64,000 nt of DNA, taken from positions 1 to 64,000 of the forward strand of contig NZ_LJHY01000022.1 in the NCBI RefSeq assembly GCF_001295795.1. The letters are read 5' to 3'. This document shows positions 25,411 to 34,270 of the stretch, in pieces. Positions within the stretch are counted from its first letter, which is position 1; each line of letters starts with the position of its first letter. Below the pieces are notes generated by a model that saw nothing but the letters and a program-made list of their open reading frames with translations, did not search any database and was not told the origin of the DNA. The stretch comes from Novosphingobium sp. AAP83 (lineage in GTDB: Bacteria; Pseudomonadota; Alphaproteobacteria; Sphingomonadales; Sphingomonadaceae). The translations under genes were made by a program, and so were the position numbers.

Positions 25411-26244
25411 CTAACGATTGCCGCCGATAAAATCGCCCAATTCGCCAAGGACCGATCCTTCGCCCCGGTTTTGCCCGCCGCGTGATCCTGCTGCTGCCAG
25501 CATCCGTCCGGCAAGGCGCGAGAAGGGGAGGGACTGGATCCATACTTTTCCCGGACCACGCAGCCGCGCGAAAAACAACCCTTCGCCGCCAAAGAGTACG
25601 CTGCGCACGCCCCCTGCCGTCACCAGATCAAAGTCCACCGATGGCGTATAGGCCGCAAGGCACCCCGTATCCACGTGCAGCTCCTCGCCCGCGCGCAATT
25701 CCCGCTCCACCACCGTGCCGCCCATCTGCACGAACACCCAGCCATCGCCTTCCAGCTTCTGCATGATAAAGCCTTCACCGCCGAATAATCCCGTCAGCAC
25801 TTTGCGTTGAAACGCCACGCCGATCGAAACCCCGCGCGCCGCCGCAAGGAAGCTGTCTTTCTGGCAGATCAAGGTGCCGCCCATGTCCGAAAGCTTGACC
25901 GGCAGGATCGCGCCAGGGGTGGGCGATGCAAAGGCGACGCGCGCCTTGCCGTGTCCATTATGCGTGAATACGGTGGTGAACAGGCTTTCCCCTGTCACCA
26001 AACGCTTACCCGCGCCCAGCAGCTTGCCCATGAAGCCGCCGCCGCTATCGCCGCTGCCATCGCCAAACACGGTGGTCATGTCCACCGTCGCGTCTTTCCA
26101 AACCAGCGCTCCAGCTTCGGCCACCGCGCTTTCGCCCGGGTCAAGTTCGATTTCAAGGAACTGCAATTCCTGCCCTTTGATTTCAAAGTCGATATCATCG
26201 GCAATACTGGCACTGCGGTGGTGCGCCCACGGACTGTTAGACAT
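25411..26244 (-). CDS. AIM24/TIGR00266-family protein
   Basis: 277 aa from the ATG at 26244, which has AGGGAGA upstream; the longer frame lacks support. The beta-rich repeat of this family is visible: FEIKGQELQFLEIELDPGES, GALVWKDATVDMTTVFG, LLGAGKRLVTGESLFTTVF, a second half with GEELHVDTGCLAAYTPSVDF, and a Gly/Arg-rich tail. Relatives are bacterial TRAP-like proteins of unknown role and mitochondrial AIM24. No signal peptide, so cytoplasmic or membrane-peripheral. Confidence 0.85.
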   Translation of the reverse strand: MSNSPWAHHRSASIADDIDFEIKGQELQFLEIELDPGESAVAEAGALVWKDATVDMTTVFGDGSGDSGGGFMGKLLGAGKRLVTGESLFTTVFTHNGHGKARVAFASPTPGAILPVKLSDMGGTLICQKDSFLAAARGVSIGVAFQRKVLTGLFGGEGFIMQKLEGDGWVFVQMGGTVVERELRAGEELHVDTGCLAAYTPSVDFDLVTAGGVRSVLFGGEGLFFARLRGPGKVWIQSLPFSRLAGRMLAAAGSRGGQNRGEGSVLGELGDFIGGNR

Positions 26245-26404
26245 GGCAAACGTCTCCCTAGAAATGCAACTGCCAACATAAGCGCAACCTGCGCCAATGC
26301 GAGCGTTCATATCTGGTATTCGTCGATGCCGGTATGTCGCTCGTCTTGGAAACCACACTGTCAAACGCTTCACAGCGCTCTAAACCAGTGTTGGGATGGC
26401 AAGC

Positions 26405-27109
26405 CTAACTGCGCAAAGCTGCAAAATAGAATTCGGAATAACTGCGCGCCCAACTTTCGGTTTCTTCGCGGTTAAACGCTTTCACGTTGCCCAAAAACCG
26501 TACGTGCCCGATCAGACCTTCCAGCCAGAACCGTGCAGCCAGCGAAACATCGTGAATAACAAGGACTTTATCCACAACCGCTTGGCGCAGTTCCATTTCG
26601 ATATGGACCAAGGATTCCTCATACATGGCATGGCGATAATTGACCTCGTCCTTGCCGAATTCCTGATCGCACCAGTCAACCAGACGCTCCATCATCACGC
26701 CATCGGGCGAGATCAGGATTTCGACCACCGCAGCGGCCCGTTTGCAAAAGCTGTCGACCAGAGGAAGGCCGTCGCCGATCGCCATAATAGACATGCGGCG
26801 CTGATCCACTTTGAATTTCAGAAGGGCTGCAAGGAACTCTGCCTTGCCGGGAAAGCGATTGTAAATCGTTACTTTGCCGATGCGGGCGTGCCGCGCAACT
26901 CTATCATAGGTAAAATGTTCAAAGCCATGGGCAGCAAGAACCTCCCAGCCGGCCTCCAATATGCGCTCAGGCAAGCGCTGCGCTTCTTCAAGCGAAGGCC
27001 GTCCGCGCCGGCCGCTAATTTCTGCCGCTCTAGTAAGAGCGCCATCATCAATGGATGGTGATGCCGCTTCCTTGGGCAGAGTTTGGTTGAATGGCTCGTT
27101 GATCGTCAC
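26405..27109 (-). CDS. TetR-family regulator
   Basis: 234 aa from GTG 27109, chosen for AGGAAG at good spacing; ATG 27160 would add 17 residues. After an N-terminal tail (~30 aa) comes a basic hinge RGRPSLEEA and the HTH (RILEAGWEVLAAHGFEHFTY DRVARHARIGKVTIYNRF, then PGKAEFL). The C-terminal domain is of the AcrR-C type. The neighbouring efflux operon reads in the same direction just upstream, so this may be its repressor, and the perfect palindrome at 31521 before emrA is the candidate site. It may be partly co-transcribed with that operon. Confidence 0.82.
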   Translation of the reverse strand: MTINEPFNQTLPKEAASPSIDDGALTRAAEISGRRGRPSLEEAQRLPERILEAGWEVLAAHGFEHFTYDRVARHARIGKVTIYNRFPGKAEFLAALLKFKVDQRRMSIMAIGDGLPLVDSFCKRAAAVVEILISPDGVMMERLVDWCDQEFGKDEVNYRHAMYEESLVHIEMELRQAVVDKVLVIHDVSLAARFWLEGLIGHVRFLGNVKAFNREETESWARSYSEFYFAALRS

Positions 27110-27332
27110 GGGCGGCTTCCTGATTGCCGTCGCGCGCGCATGCCTGCCATTGCTCTGCATGTTGCACCGGGCACGACATTTCGAGCCCCTCGCAATAGGC
27201 CTGCCAAAAGCGGCGGCCCGCATCCGATAACCAGCGCATCTTTCCCACTTCCTCGCCTTAAGGGCGTATTGTGGTTTGAGTTTGCCTTAGTATCGGGACA
27301 AGTCAATATACTATAAATTAGACGAAAACGGC

Positions 27333-28778
27333 TCATTCGCTCGGCTCCTGCGCCTGCCAGCCAAGGCCAAGCGCCTTTTCAACCGCCACGAAAGCCGTCG
27401 CCAGCTCGGCCTGTGAAGCGGCAGCCGCCATGGCCATTTGCAAGGATTGCCGCTCTGCGTTGAGCGTTTCAGTCCGGCCGATTGTCCCGGCAGCAAGCCG
27501 CTGCTGCTGTAATTGAACGTTTTTCTCCGCGCGCTGCGTGGCGTCAACGTGGCGTGCAAAGGCCACACGCGATGCGCCAAACCGCGCCAACGAACCCTCG
27601 GCATCTTGCAATGCAACGAGCACCGTTTGCTGATAAGTCGCTTCGGCTTCGGCGAATGCGCCCTTGGCCACATCCACCTGACGCGCGGCGCGGCCGCCAT
27701 CAAAAATCGACCAATTAAGCCGGGGCAGGGCCAGTCCGACAATATTGCCCGGATCAAACACATCGCCAATGTTCTGTCCGCCAAGGCCCAGAATGCCAAG
27801 GAAGCTGATCTTGGGGAATCTGTTGGCGATCTGCACTCCCACATCGGCATTGGCAGCGGCCAGTTGCCGTTCTGCCGCGCGAATGTCTGGCCGGTTGCGC
27901 AACAGTGTGGCCGGATCGCCCACCGACACGTTTTCCGGGGGCAGCGGCACGGGCAGCGGCGATTGCAGCAAGACATCAAGCGCGCCCGGCTCTTTGCCGG
28001 TCAGAACCGAAAGCTGATCGATCAGCACAACGATTTCCGCGCCAGTCTTGGCCAACTCGGCTTCACTTGCAAACATCTGAGCTTCTGCGGCGTTCACAGG
28101 TTGGGCAGAGGCCGTGCCCGCTTGCAACCGCTCACGCGCAAGACTGGTCAGCACACTATCAATCCTGACCTGCCGACCTTGCAAGGTCTGCATCGCCTGC
28201 CGCGCGCGCAGCCCCACATAGGTCCGCGCGATTTCGGCAGAAAGGGTAACCCGCGCATCCGCAACGCTTGCTTCCGAAGCTTGTGCCCGCGCCGTCGCGG
28301 CCTCCACTTTACGCCGCTGGCCACCGAACAGGTCGATTTCCCACGCGGCATCAAAACCAAGGTTAAAGGCGTTGATCTCATTGCGCCCGCCATTGCTGCC
28401 GCCCAGCAGGTCGCCGGGCACATTGATGTAGGGTGCAGAAAGCGATGTGTTGATCGCCGGAAGCGCCGCGGTCTTGCTGGCCGCCAGCGAAGCGCGCGAT
28501 TGGGCAACACGCGCATTGGCCGTCAGCAGCGTTGGCGAGCTGATGAGCGCATCGTTGATCAATTGGCTCAAGACCGGATCGCTCAAGCTTTCCCACCAGC
28601 GCGCGGCAGGGGCCTGCGCCATCGCGCCTGCCGCTCTTAGAAAGCGGTTCCTTGCGGCGGCTTGCGGGGCTGCATCGGGCGCGGCTGTATAGTTAGGGCC
28701 AACAGTTGTGCAGCCAGCGAGCAAACACGCGATCAGTGCCGTCCGGGCAGCAGCGCGGGTGAATTGGATACCGGTCAT
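27333..28778 (-). CDS. NodT-family outer-membrane efflux lipoprotein
   Basis: 481 aa from ATG 28778, overlapping the stop of the emrB-like gene by one base. Lipobox LLAGC (~18-22) gives an N-terminal lipoprotein. Two outer-membrane efflux protein repeats follow (NARVAQSRASLAASKTAALP, ETLNAERQSLQMAMAAAASQ and others), with long coiled helices as in TolC/OprM. It forms the exit duct for the EmrAB pair encoded upstream. Confidence 0.9.
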   Translation of the reverse strand: MTGIQFTRAAARTALIACLLAGCTTVGPNYTAAPDAAPQAAARNRFLRAAGAMAQAPAARWWESLSDPVLSQLINDALISSPTLLTANARVAQSRASLAASKTAALPAINTSLSAPYINVPGDLLGGSNGGRNEINAFNLGFDAAWEIDLFGGQRRKVEAATARAQASEASVADARVTLSAEIARTYVGLRARQAMQTLQGRQVRIDSVLTSLARERLQAGTASAQPVNAAEAQMFASEAELAKTGAEIVVLIDQLSVLTGKEPGALDVLLQSPLPVPLPPENVSVGDPATLLRNRPDIRAAERQLAAANADVGVQIANRFPKISFLGILGLGGQNIGDVFDPGNIVGLALPRLNWSIFDGGRAARQVDVAKGAFAEAEATYQQTVLVALQDAEGSLARFGASRVAFARHVDATQRAEKNVQLQQQRLAAGTIGRTETLNAERQSLQMAMAAAASQAELATAFVAVEKALGLGWQAQEPSE

Positions 28779-30367
28779 CAGTGCGCAGCCTTCGCATGGT
28801 AGCCCTTGGGAAGCGGGCGTAGAAACAGGACGAGCGGGACGACCGCCAGACAAGCAATCGTCAATGCCATGAAGTCATCGTTAAACGCCATGACCAGAGC
28901 ATCGCGCGTGATCATCCCGTCCAGCGTGCGCATGGCAGCGGCGATTCCATCCGGCCCCCCGCCAAATGTCGCCGCTTGCTGGTTGACCCAGTCTTGCATT
29001 GTCGCATCATTGGCGCTCAACGCGCTATGGATGGTCCACCTGTGAAATTCGGTCCGTCCGTCCTGCAATGTGGCAAGGATCGCAAGGCCGATCGACCCGC
29101 CAAGGTTGCGCCCTGCATTGAACAAACCCGAAGCATCGCCCGCATCTTCGATGGGGACAGAGCTAATCGCGGCCTGATTGAGGAACATCATGCAAAACAC
29201 GGTGCCAAGCCCGCGCAACAACTGCGTTAACACAAAATCGTCACCGCGCGCCTGAGCGGTCAGTGTCACATCCAGATAGCACGAAAATGCCAGCAGGATC
29301 ATGCCAGTTCCTACGATCACGCGAAGGTCGACGCGCGATATCAGAAGCGGAAAAAGCGGCATCATCATCATCGCCGGAATCCCGGAAAGGAAGACGATTT
29401 TTCCGGCTTGCAGGGCGTTATAATCGGCCACACCAGCCAGAAACTGCGGGATTACATAAGCCGTGCCGAACATTACGCTGCCCAGTACCAGGGCAAGGGC
29501 GAACACTGCCGCGAACTCGCGTCTGCGCAACAAAGCCAGCTTTATAACAGGACGTTTGGCGTAAATCTGGCCGAGACCGATCAGGACAAATCCCAGCAGG
29601 GTCATTGCCGAAAGCTTCAGGATATAGGCAGATTCAAACCATTCCTCGCGATGCCCTTCTTCCAGAACCACGGTCATTCCACCAAGGCCCAGCACCATGC
29701 CGGTCACGCCCAGCCAATCGGCATTGACCAGCTCATCAAGTTTCATTTTGCTCTTGGGCAAGCCCAGCATAAGCAGGGTGATCAAGATGGCGCAGATCGG
29801 TACGTTGATGAAGAAGGCATAGTGCCAGCTGAAGTTTTCGGTCAACCATCCTCCGGCCAGCGGCCCCATCACCGGCCCCATGATCACCGTCAATCCGAAG
29901 ATCGCCGTGCCGATCGGTTGTTGTGATTTTGGCAGGCGCGTTGCGATGATGGTCATGGCCGTGGGGATCATCGCGCCACCGGTGAAGCCTTGGCCCACCC
30001 GTCCGATAATCATCAGCGTCAGCGATGTCGAAATCCCGCAGACAATCGAAAAAAAGGTGAACAGCAGCGCTGCGATAATCAGGAAGCGGCGCAAACCGAA
30101 CACGCGCTCCATCCAACCGGTCAGCGGTATGATGATGATTTCCGCCACCAGATAAGAGGTCGCCAGCCATGTTCCTTCTGTCGAAGACGCGCCAATCTCG
30201 CCTTGGATCGTTGGCAGCGAGGCGTTGACAATCGAAATGTCGAGCGTCGCCATCAACGATCCGATGGCCCCTGCCGCAACGCCCAGCCATGCCGATGCGC
30301 TGGCCTTTTCGGGTTGCGCAGGCCGGGGCGGCAAAGCGTCCATGCTGGCTGTGTGAGCCGTGCTCAC
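28778..30367 (-). CDS. EmrB-type DHA2 multidrug transporter
   Basis: 529 aa, 14 hydrophobic helices of the major facilitator superfamily. N-terminal motifs LDISIVNASLPTIQ (motif D1) and IGRVGQGFTGGAMIPTAM (motif C-like helix 5), and WRYFI-equivalent FSWHYAFFINVP. Proton-driven export of drugs or lipophilic toxins through the adaptor and duct encoded beside it. The start overlaps the emrA-like stop (ATGA), so the three genes form one operon. Confidence 0.92.
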   Translation of the reverse strand: MSTAHTASMDALPPRPAQPEKASASAWLGVAAGAIGSLMATLDISIVNASLPTIQGEIGASSTEGTWLATSYLVAEIIIIPLTGWMERVFGLRRFLIIAALLFTFFSIVCGISTSLTLMIIGRVGQGFTGGAMIPTAMTIIATRLPKSQQPIGTAIFGLTVIMGPVMGPLAGGWLTENFSWHYAFFINVPICAILITLLMLGLPKSKMKLDELVNADWLGVTGMVLGLGGMTVVLEEGHREEWFESAYILKLSAMTLLGFVLIGLGQIYAKRPVIKLALLRRREFAAVFALALVLGSVMFGTAYVIPQFLAGVADYNALQAGKIVFLSGIPAMMMMPLFPLLISRVDLRVIVGTGMILLAFSCYLDVTLTAQARGDDFVLTQLLRGLGTVFCMMFLNQAAISSVPIEDAGDASGLFNAGRNLGGSIGLAILATLQDGRTEFHRWTIHSALSANDATMQDWVNQQAATFGGGPDGIAAAMRTLDGMITRDALVMAFNDDFMALTIACLAVVPLVLFLRPLPKGYHAKAAH

Positions 30368-31494
30368 TTGGCCACCTGTTCCTGTTCCTTGCGGATCGCA
30401 TCAAGCGCAGGCTTGGCTGATCGCGTATCAACCTCCACCTGCAACGAAAGGCCTGGCACCAGCACCTTGCGTGATTCAGGCCCGGCATTCAGACGGATAC
30501 GCACCGGCACGCGCTGGACAATCTTGGTGAAGTTGCCGGTCGCATTTTGTGGCGGGATCATCGAAAAATTGGCCCCGGTTCCCGGCGTGATGCTTTCTAC
30601 CGTGCCATGGAAATCCACATCGGGCAGAGCATCCACTTTGATCGTCACCGGTTGTCCCGGGCGCATCAGGCCGATCTGGGTTTCCTTGAAGTTCGCCTCA
30701 ACATACAGCGCTTGCGTCGGCACAATCGTCATCAATCGCTGGCCGGGCAGAACATACTGGCCCACCCGCACGGTCGAATTGCCGACGCGGCCTGCCAAAG
30801 GTGCGATGATACGCGTTGTTCCCAGATCATTGCCCGCAGCATCGCGCTGCGCCTGCGCAGCCTTGATTTGCGCCGCTGATTGCCCTGCTTGCGCCCGCGC
30901 TGTCACCACACGATCGCTTGCGGCTGATACCATCGCCTGCTTGGCCGACACGTCGGCAACGGCCTTGTCCCTGTTGGCAAGCAATTGGTCCAGCATCTGC
31001 CGAGGTTCCGCGCCGCTCGCTACCAAAGGCCTGAACCGCGAGACTTCGCCGGTAAGGTAGGTCAGATCGCGCTGGCTTGCTGCCAGCGCTGCTCGCGCTT
31101 GGGCCACAGCAGATTGCGCTTCGTTAATCGAAGCCAGCGTTGCTGCCTCGGTTGCCCGCGCTACCTCCACTTGGGCGCTGGCTTGCGCAAGCCGCGTTGA
31201 AAAGTCGCTTTGATCAATCTGCACCAGCAGCCCACCTGCGGGCACGGTTTGATTTTCGCCAATCGGTACGGCGCGAACATAGCCTGCCAGCTTCGAACTC
31301 ACCGCCACGCCATCGGCTTTCACATAAGCGTCATCGGTTTCCTGTATGAAACGTCCAACAGTTTGATAGCCGTAAAGGGAGTAGGCCCCATAGGCCGCGC
31401 CGAGGGCCAAGGCACTCAAAACAACCCGTCCTATCAAACTTTTGCGTCCGTCGCCTGCATCGGAGGAGGATAGTGTTTCGGTGGAGGCAGCCAT
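30364..31494 (-). CDS. EmrA-type HlyD membrane-fusion protein
   Basis: 376 aa from the ATG at 31494; a GTG five codons earlier is possible. One N-terminal membrane helix (~23-43), then beta-barrel and lipoyl halves (VSSKLAGYVRAVPIGENQTV ... RIIAPLAGRVGNSTVRVGQYV) around a long coiled coil of Ala/Gln-rich helices (~95-205). It bridges EmrB in the inner membrane to the NodT-like duct. First gene of the operon; a 17-bp perfect palindrome lies 27 bp before the start. Confidence 0.9.
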   Translation of the reverse strand: MAASTETLSSSDAGDGRKSLIGRVVLSALALGAAYGAYSLYGYQTVGRFIQETDDAYVKADGVAVSSKLAGYVRAVPIGENQTVPAGGLLVQIDQSDFSTRLAQASAQVEVARATEAATLASINEAQSAVAQARAALAASQRDLTYLTGEVSRFRPLVASGAEPRQMLDQLLANRDKAVADVSAKQAMVSAASDRVVTARAQAGQSAAQIKAAQAQRDAAGNDLGTTRIIAPLAGRVGNSTVRVGQYVLPGQRLMTIVPTQALYVEANFKETQIGLMRPGQPVTIKVDALPDVDFHGTVESITPGTGANFSMIPPQNATGNFTKIVQRVPVRIRLNAGPESRKVLVPGLSLQVEVDTRSAKPALDAIRKEQEQVAK

Positions 31495-31520
31495 AAAATA
31501 TCCCGTCACGCCTTAAATTG

Positions 31521-31537
31521 AACGAAATCGTTTCGTT
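31521..31537. promoter_or_regulatory. Perfect palindrome, probable efflux-operon operator
   Basis: AACGAAATCGTTTCGTT has 7-bp perfect arms around TCG and sits 27 bp upstream of the emrA-like start, within the likely promoter. Size and symmetry suit a TetR- or MarR-type repressor. The TetR gene at the end of this operon and the MarR-type gene at 35.9 kb are the nearest candidates. Confidence 0.55.
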
Positions 31538-31836
31538 GCATTTTGCCACTTGGTTCTTTCGTGGCGTTTTGACAAGTGCAGAAATCGCCAAATACGAAGC
31601 AAAAAATGCACTTCAACGGTAAAAGTGCCCGTATTTCCGAAACTTTTGCCGCCGCCTGAGCTTTACCCTTAAGGGTGCCTAATGGTCCGTTCACCCATGG
31701 ATTTGATAGTAACCGCGCTATTGATCGAGTTAGTCAATCAAAGAGGGCGGAATTGCTCATTGGAAAAATCGATTCCAATGCACTACCTCTCCATCACACC
31801 AAGTTTCCCAACCGACCAATCAAAGGATTTGAACTT
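31538..31836 (+). promoter_or_regulatory. ahpC upstream region
   Basis: About 300 bp without a gene. It holds TTGACA at 31569 with a weak -10-like ATACGA 17 bp later, an inverted repeat GCACTT/AAGTGC (31608-31613 and 31623-31628), and GATAG-N8-CTAT around 31707-31722 that only loosely resembles an OxyR half-site pair. A peroxide-responsive promoter is expected for ahpC, but none of these sites is a firm match. Confidence 0.3.
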
Positions 31837-32400
31837 ATGTCGATCGTCGGAACCAAGCTGCTTCCGTTCCAGGCCACTGCCTACCATCAAGGCGCATTCG
31901 TTGACGTTAGCGATGCAGACGTGGTCGGCAAGTGGGGCGTGTTCTTCTTCTACCCAGCCGACTTCACTTTCGTGTGCCCGACCGAACTCGAAGACCTCGC
32001 CAACATCTATGGCGAACTTCAGGGCCTCGGTGTCGAAGTGTACTCGGTGTCGACCGACACACACTTCAGCCACAAGGCGTGGCACGATAGCTCGCCAGCC
32101 GTTGGCAAGATCAATTATTACATGCTGGGTGATCAGAACCACACGATCTCGAACAACTTCGGCATTCTGCGCGAAGGCGTAGGCCTTGCTGATCGCGGCA
32201 CTTTCGTGACCGATCCCGATGGCACGATCCAGCTCGTTGAAATCACGCCAGAAGGCGTGGGCCGCAACGCAGCCGAACTGCTCCGCAAGATCAAGGCTGC
32301 CAAGTTCTGGCGTGAAAATCCAGGTCAGGTTTGCCCAGCAAAGTGGGAAGAAGGCGGCGAAACGCTGGCACCTTCGTTCGACCTCGTCGGCAAGATCTGA
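31837..32400 (+). CDS. ahpC: Alkyl hydroperoxide reductase subunit C (2-Cys peroxiredoxin)
   Basis: 187 aa, the same length as the E. coli protein. The ATG at 31837 has AAAGGA upstream; the longer upstream frame is non-homologous. Peroxidatic C47 lies in FTFVCPTE and resolving C166 in GQVCPAKW. It reduces hydrogen peroxide and organic hydroperoxides in the cytoplasm and is re-reduced by AhpF, encoded next. Its codons are well optimised (few rare codons), as expected for an abundant protein. Confidence 0.96.
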   Translation: MSIVGTKLLPFQATAYHQGAFVDVSDADVVGKWGVFFFYPADFTFVCPTELEDLANIYGELQGLGVEVYSVSTDTHFSHKAWHDSSPAVGKINYYMLGDQNHTISNNFGILREGVGLADRGTFVTDPDGTIQLVEITPEGVGRNAAELLRKIKAAKFWRENPGQVCPAKWEEGGETLAPSFDLVGKI

Positions 32401-32408
32401 TCTGGAAG

Positions 32409-32442
32409 GGAAGGGGCGGGCCTCGTGGGGCCAACCCCTTCC
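32409..32442 (+). terminator. Hairpin between ahpC and ahpF
   Basis: GGAAGGGG and CCCCTTCC arms enclose a GC-rich loop with a further GGCC/GGCC stem. No T run, so more likely a partial terminator or mRNA-stabilising hairpin lowering ahpF expression relative to ahpC. Confidence 0.45.
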
Positions 32443-32587
32443 AACTCTCCGGCCAATACTCCCGGCAGGGCTGCGCCGATAACGGGCAGCCCTCCGGCTC
32501 CACGATACTCAATATGCTCCGCTAAAGTACCCCGCGCGCCGACCATCCGGTGACGTGCGGCCCTGTATGCCCGAAAGGTTTGCTCCC

Positions 32588-34144
32588 ATGCCCATACTCG
32601 ACGCCCCCACCACCGCCCAGCTCAAGGCCTATCTCGCCAATCTGCGCCGTCCGGTCGAGCTGGTCGCAACCCTTGGCGACACGCCCAAGTCCGCAGAAAT
32701 GCGCGCGCTTGTCGAAGAAGTCGCCGTGCTTTCGGACAAAGTCTCCGCCCGCTTCGATGGCACCGATGAACGCGCCCCCAGCTTCGCAATCCGCGCCGAT
32801 GAAGGCCACGCCCAGGCCGTGTTCGCAGGCTTGCCGATGGGGCACGAATTCACCTCGCTCGTCCTTGCGCTGCTCCACGTCGGCGGCCATCCGCCCAAGG
32901 AAGACGCTGACCTGCTCGATCAGGTGCGGGGCCTCGAAGGCCCGCTGCACTTCGAAACCTTCTTCTCGCTGACCTGCCAGAACTGTCCTGATGTCGTGCA
33001 GGCGCTCAACATCATGGCCGCGCTCAACCCCAATATCACGCACGTCGCCATCGATGGCGCGCTGTATAAAGAAGAGGTCGAGCGCCGCCAGATCATGGCC
33101 GTGCCCAATGTGTTCCTCAACGGCCAGCCGTTCGGCTCGGGCCGCATGGACCTCGCGCAGATCGTCGCCAAACTCGATACCAACGCCACCTCGCGCGCTG
33201 CCGAAAAGATCGCAGCGAAGGACCCGTTCGAAGTGCTGATCATCGGCGGCGGCCCCGCTGGCGCTGCTGCTGCCATCTATGCCGCGCGCAAGGGCATCCG
33301 CACTGGTGTTGTGGCCGAACGCTTCGGCGGGCAAGTGCTCGATACGATGGGTATCGAAAACTTCATATCGGTCCAGCACACCGAAGGGCCAAAGCTCGTC
33401 GCCCAGTTGGAGCAGCACGTCAAGGAATACGAAGTTGACGTGATGAACCTGCAAAAGGCCACCGAACTCGTGCCTGCCGGTGCCGATGGGCTTCACGAAA
33501 TCCGCCTCGAAAACGGCGCAAGCCTCAAGGCAAAAACACTAATCCTCTCTACTGGCGCCCGCTGGAGGCAGATGAACGCGCCGGGTGAAGACGAGTACCG
33601 CAACAAGGGCGTCGCCTATTGCCCGCACTGCGATGGCCCATTGTTCAAGGGCAAGCGCACCGCAGTGATCGGCGGCGGCAATTCTGGCGTCGAGGCTGCC
33701 ATCGACCTTGCCGGGATCGTCGCGCACGTCACGCTGATCGAATTTGACAGCCAGTTGCGCGCCGATGCGGTTTTGCAGAAAAAGCTGCGCTCGCTGCCCA
33801 ACGTCACCATCGTCACCTCGGCGCTCACCACGCAAGTGCTCGGCGATGGCGCGAAAGTCACTGGCCTGATCTACAAGGACCGCGAAACCGAAGAACTCCA
33901 CACCGTCGAGCTCGAAGGCATCTTCGTGCAGATCGGCCTCGTCCCCAATACCGAATGGTTGAAGGGCGTGATCGAACTGTCTCCGCGTGGCGAGATCGAA
34001 GTCGATGCGCGCGGTGCCACCAGCCTGCCCGGCGTGTTTGCCGCAGGCGATGCCACAACTGTTCCCTACAAGCAGATCATCATCGCGATGGGGGATGGTT
34101 CAAAGGCCGGTCTGTCCGCTTTCGACCACCTGATCCGCAACTGA
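32588..34144 (+). CDS. ahpF: Alkyl hydroperoxide reductase subunit F
   Basis: 518 aa flavoprotein starting at ATG 32588 (AAAGG upstream). The N-terminal double-thioredoxin domain carries C130-Q-N-C133. The FAD-binding GGGPAG is at ~220-225, and the NADH-binding GGGNSG follows the thioredoxin-reductase-type redox pair C345-P-H-C348. It moves electrons from NADH through FAD and two dithiols to AhpC. Lies 187 bp after ahpC with a hairpin between; a strong terminator follows. Confidence 0.96.
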   Translation: MPILDAPTTAQLKAYLANLRRPVELVATLGDTPKSAEMRALVEEVAVLSDKVSARFDGTDERAPSFAIRADEGHAQAVFAGLPMGHEFTSLVLALLHVGGHPPKEDADLLDQVRGLEGPLHFETFFSLTCQNCPDVVQALNIMAALNPNITHVAIDGALYKEEVERRQIMAVPNVFLNGQPFGSGRMDLAQIVAKLDTNATSRAAEKIAAKDPFEVLIIGGGPAGAAAAIYAARKGIRTGVVAERFGGQVLDTMGIENFISVQHTEGPKLVAQLEQHVKEYEVDVMNLQKATELVPAGADGLHEIRLENGASLKAKTLILSTGARWRQMNAPGEDEYRNKGVAYCPHCDGPLFKGKRTAVIGGGNSGVEAAIDLAGIVAHVTLIEFDSQLRADAVLQKKLRSLPNVTIVTSALTTQVLGDGAKVTGLIYKDRETEELHTVELEGIFVQIGLVPNTEWLKGVIELSPRGEIEVDARGATSLPGVFAAGDATTVPYKQIIIAMGDGSKAGLSAFDHLIRN

Positions 34145-34167
34145 CCCGTCCTGCCAGAACCAAAGAC

Positions 34168-34199
34168 GGCGGCGTGGCACACAACTGCCACGCCGCCTT
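34168..34199 (+). terminator. Strong hairpin terminator after ahpF
   Basis: A perfect 12-bp stem (34168-34179 with 34186-34197, GGCGGCGTGGCA and its complement) with a 6-base loop, followed by only two T. Confidence 0.65.
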
Positions 34200-34270
34200 C
34201 GCCATAAGGTGGGGGAAATCGCACCCGTCCGGCCTTGCCGATTCTGCCCCGTTCCGCCACAGACGCCCTC

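Noticed and set aside
27513..28640. 375-codon open frame antisense to the NodT-like gene
   Set aside because: Arg/Gln-rich translation without motifs, opposite a well-supported efflux gene.
31700..31730. OxyR binding site before ahpC
   Set aside because: Only one ATAG...CTAT pair, with a spacing of eight instead of seven, so it is mentioned in the region entry but not called as a site.
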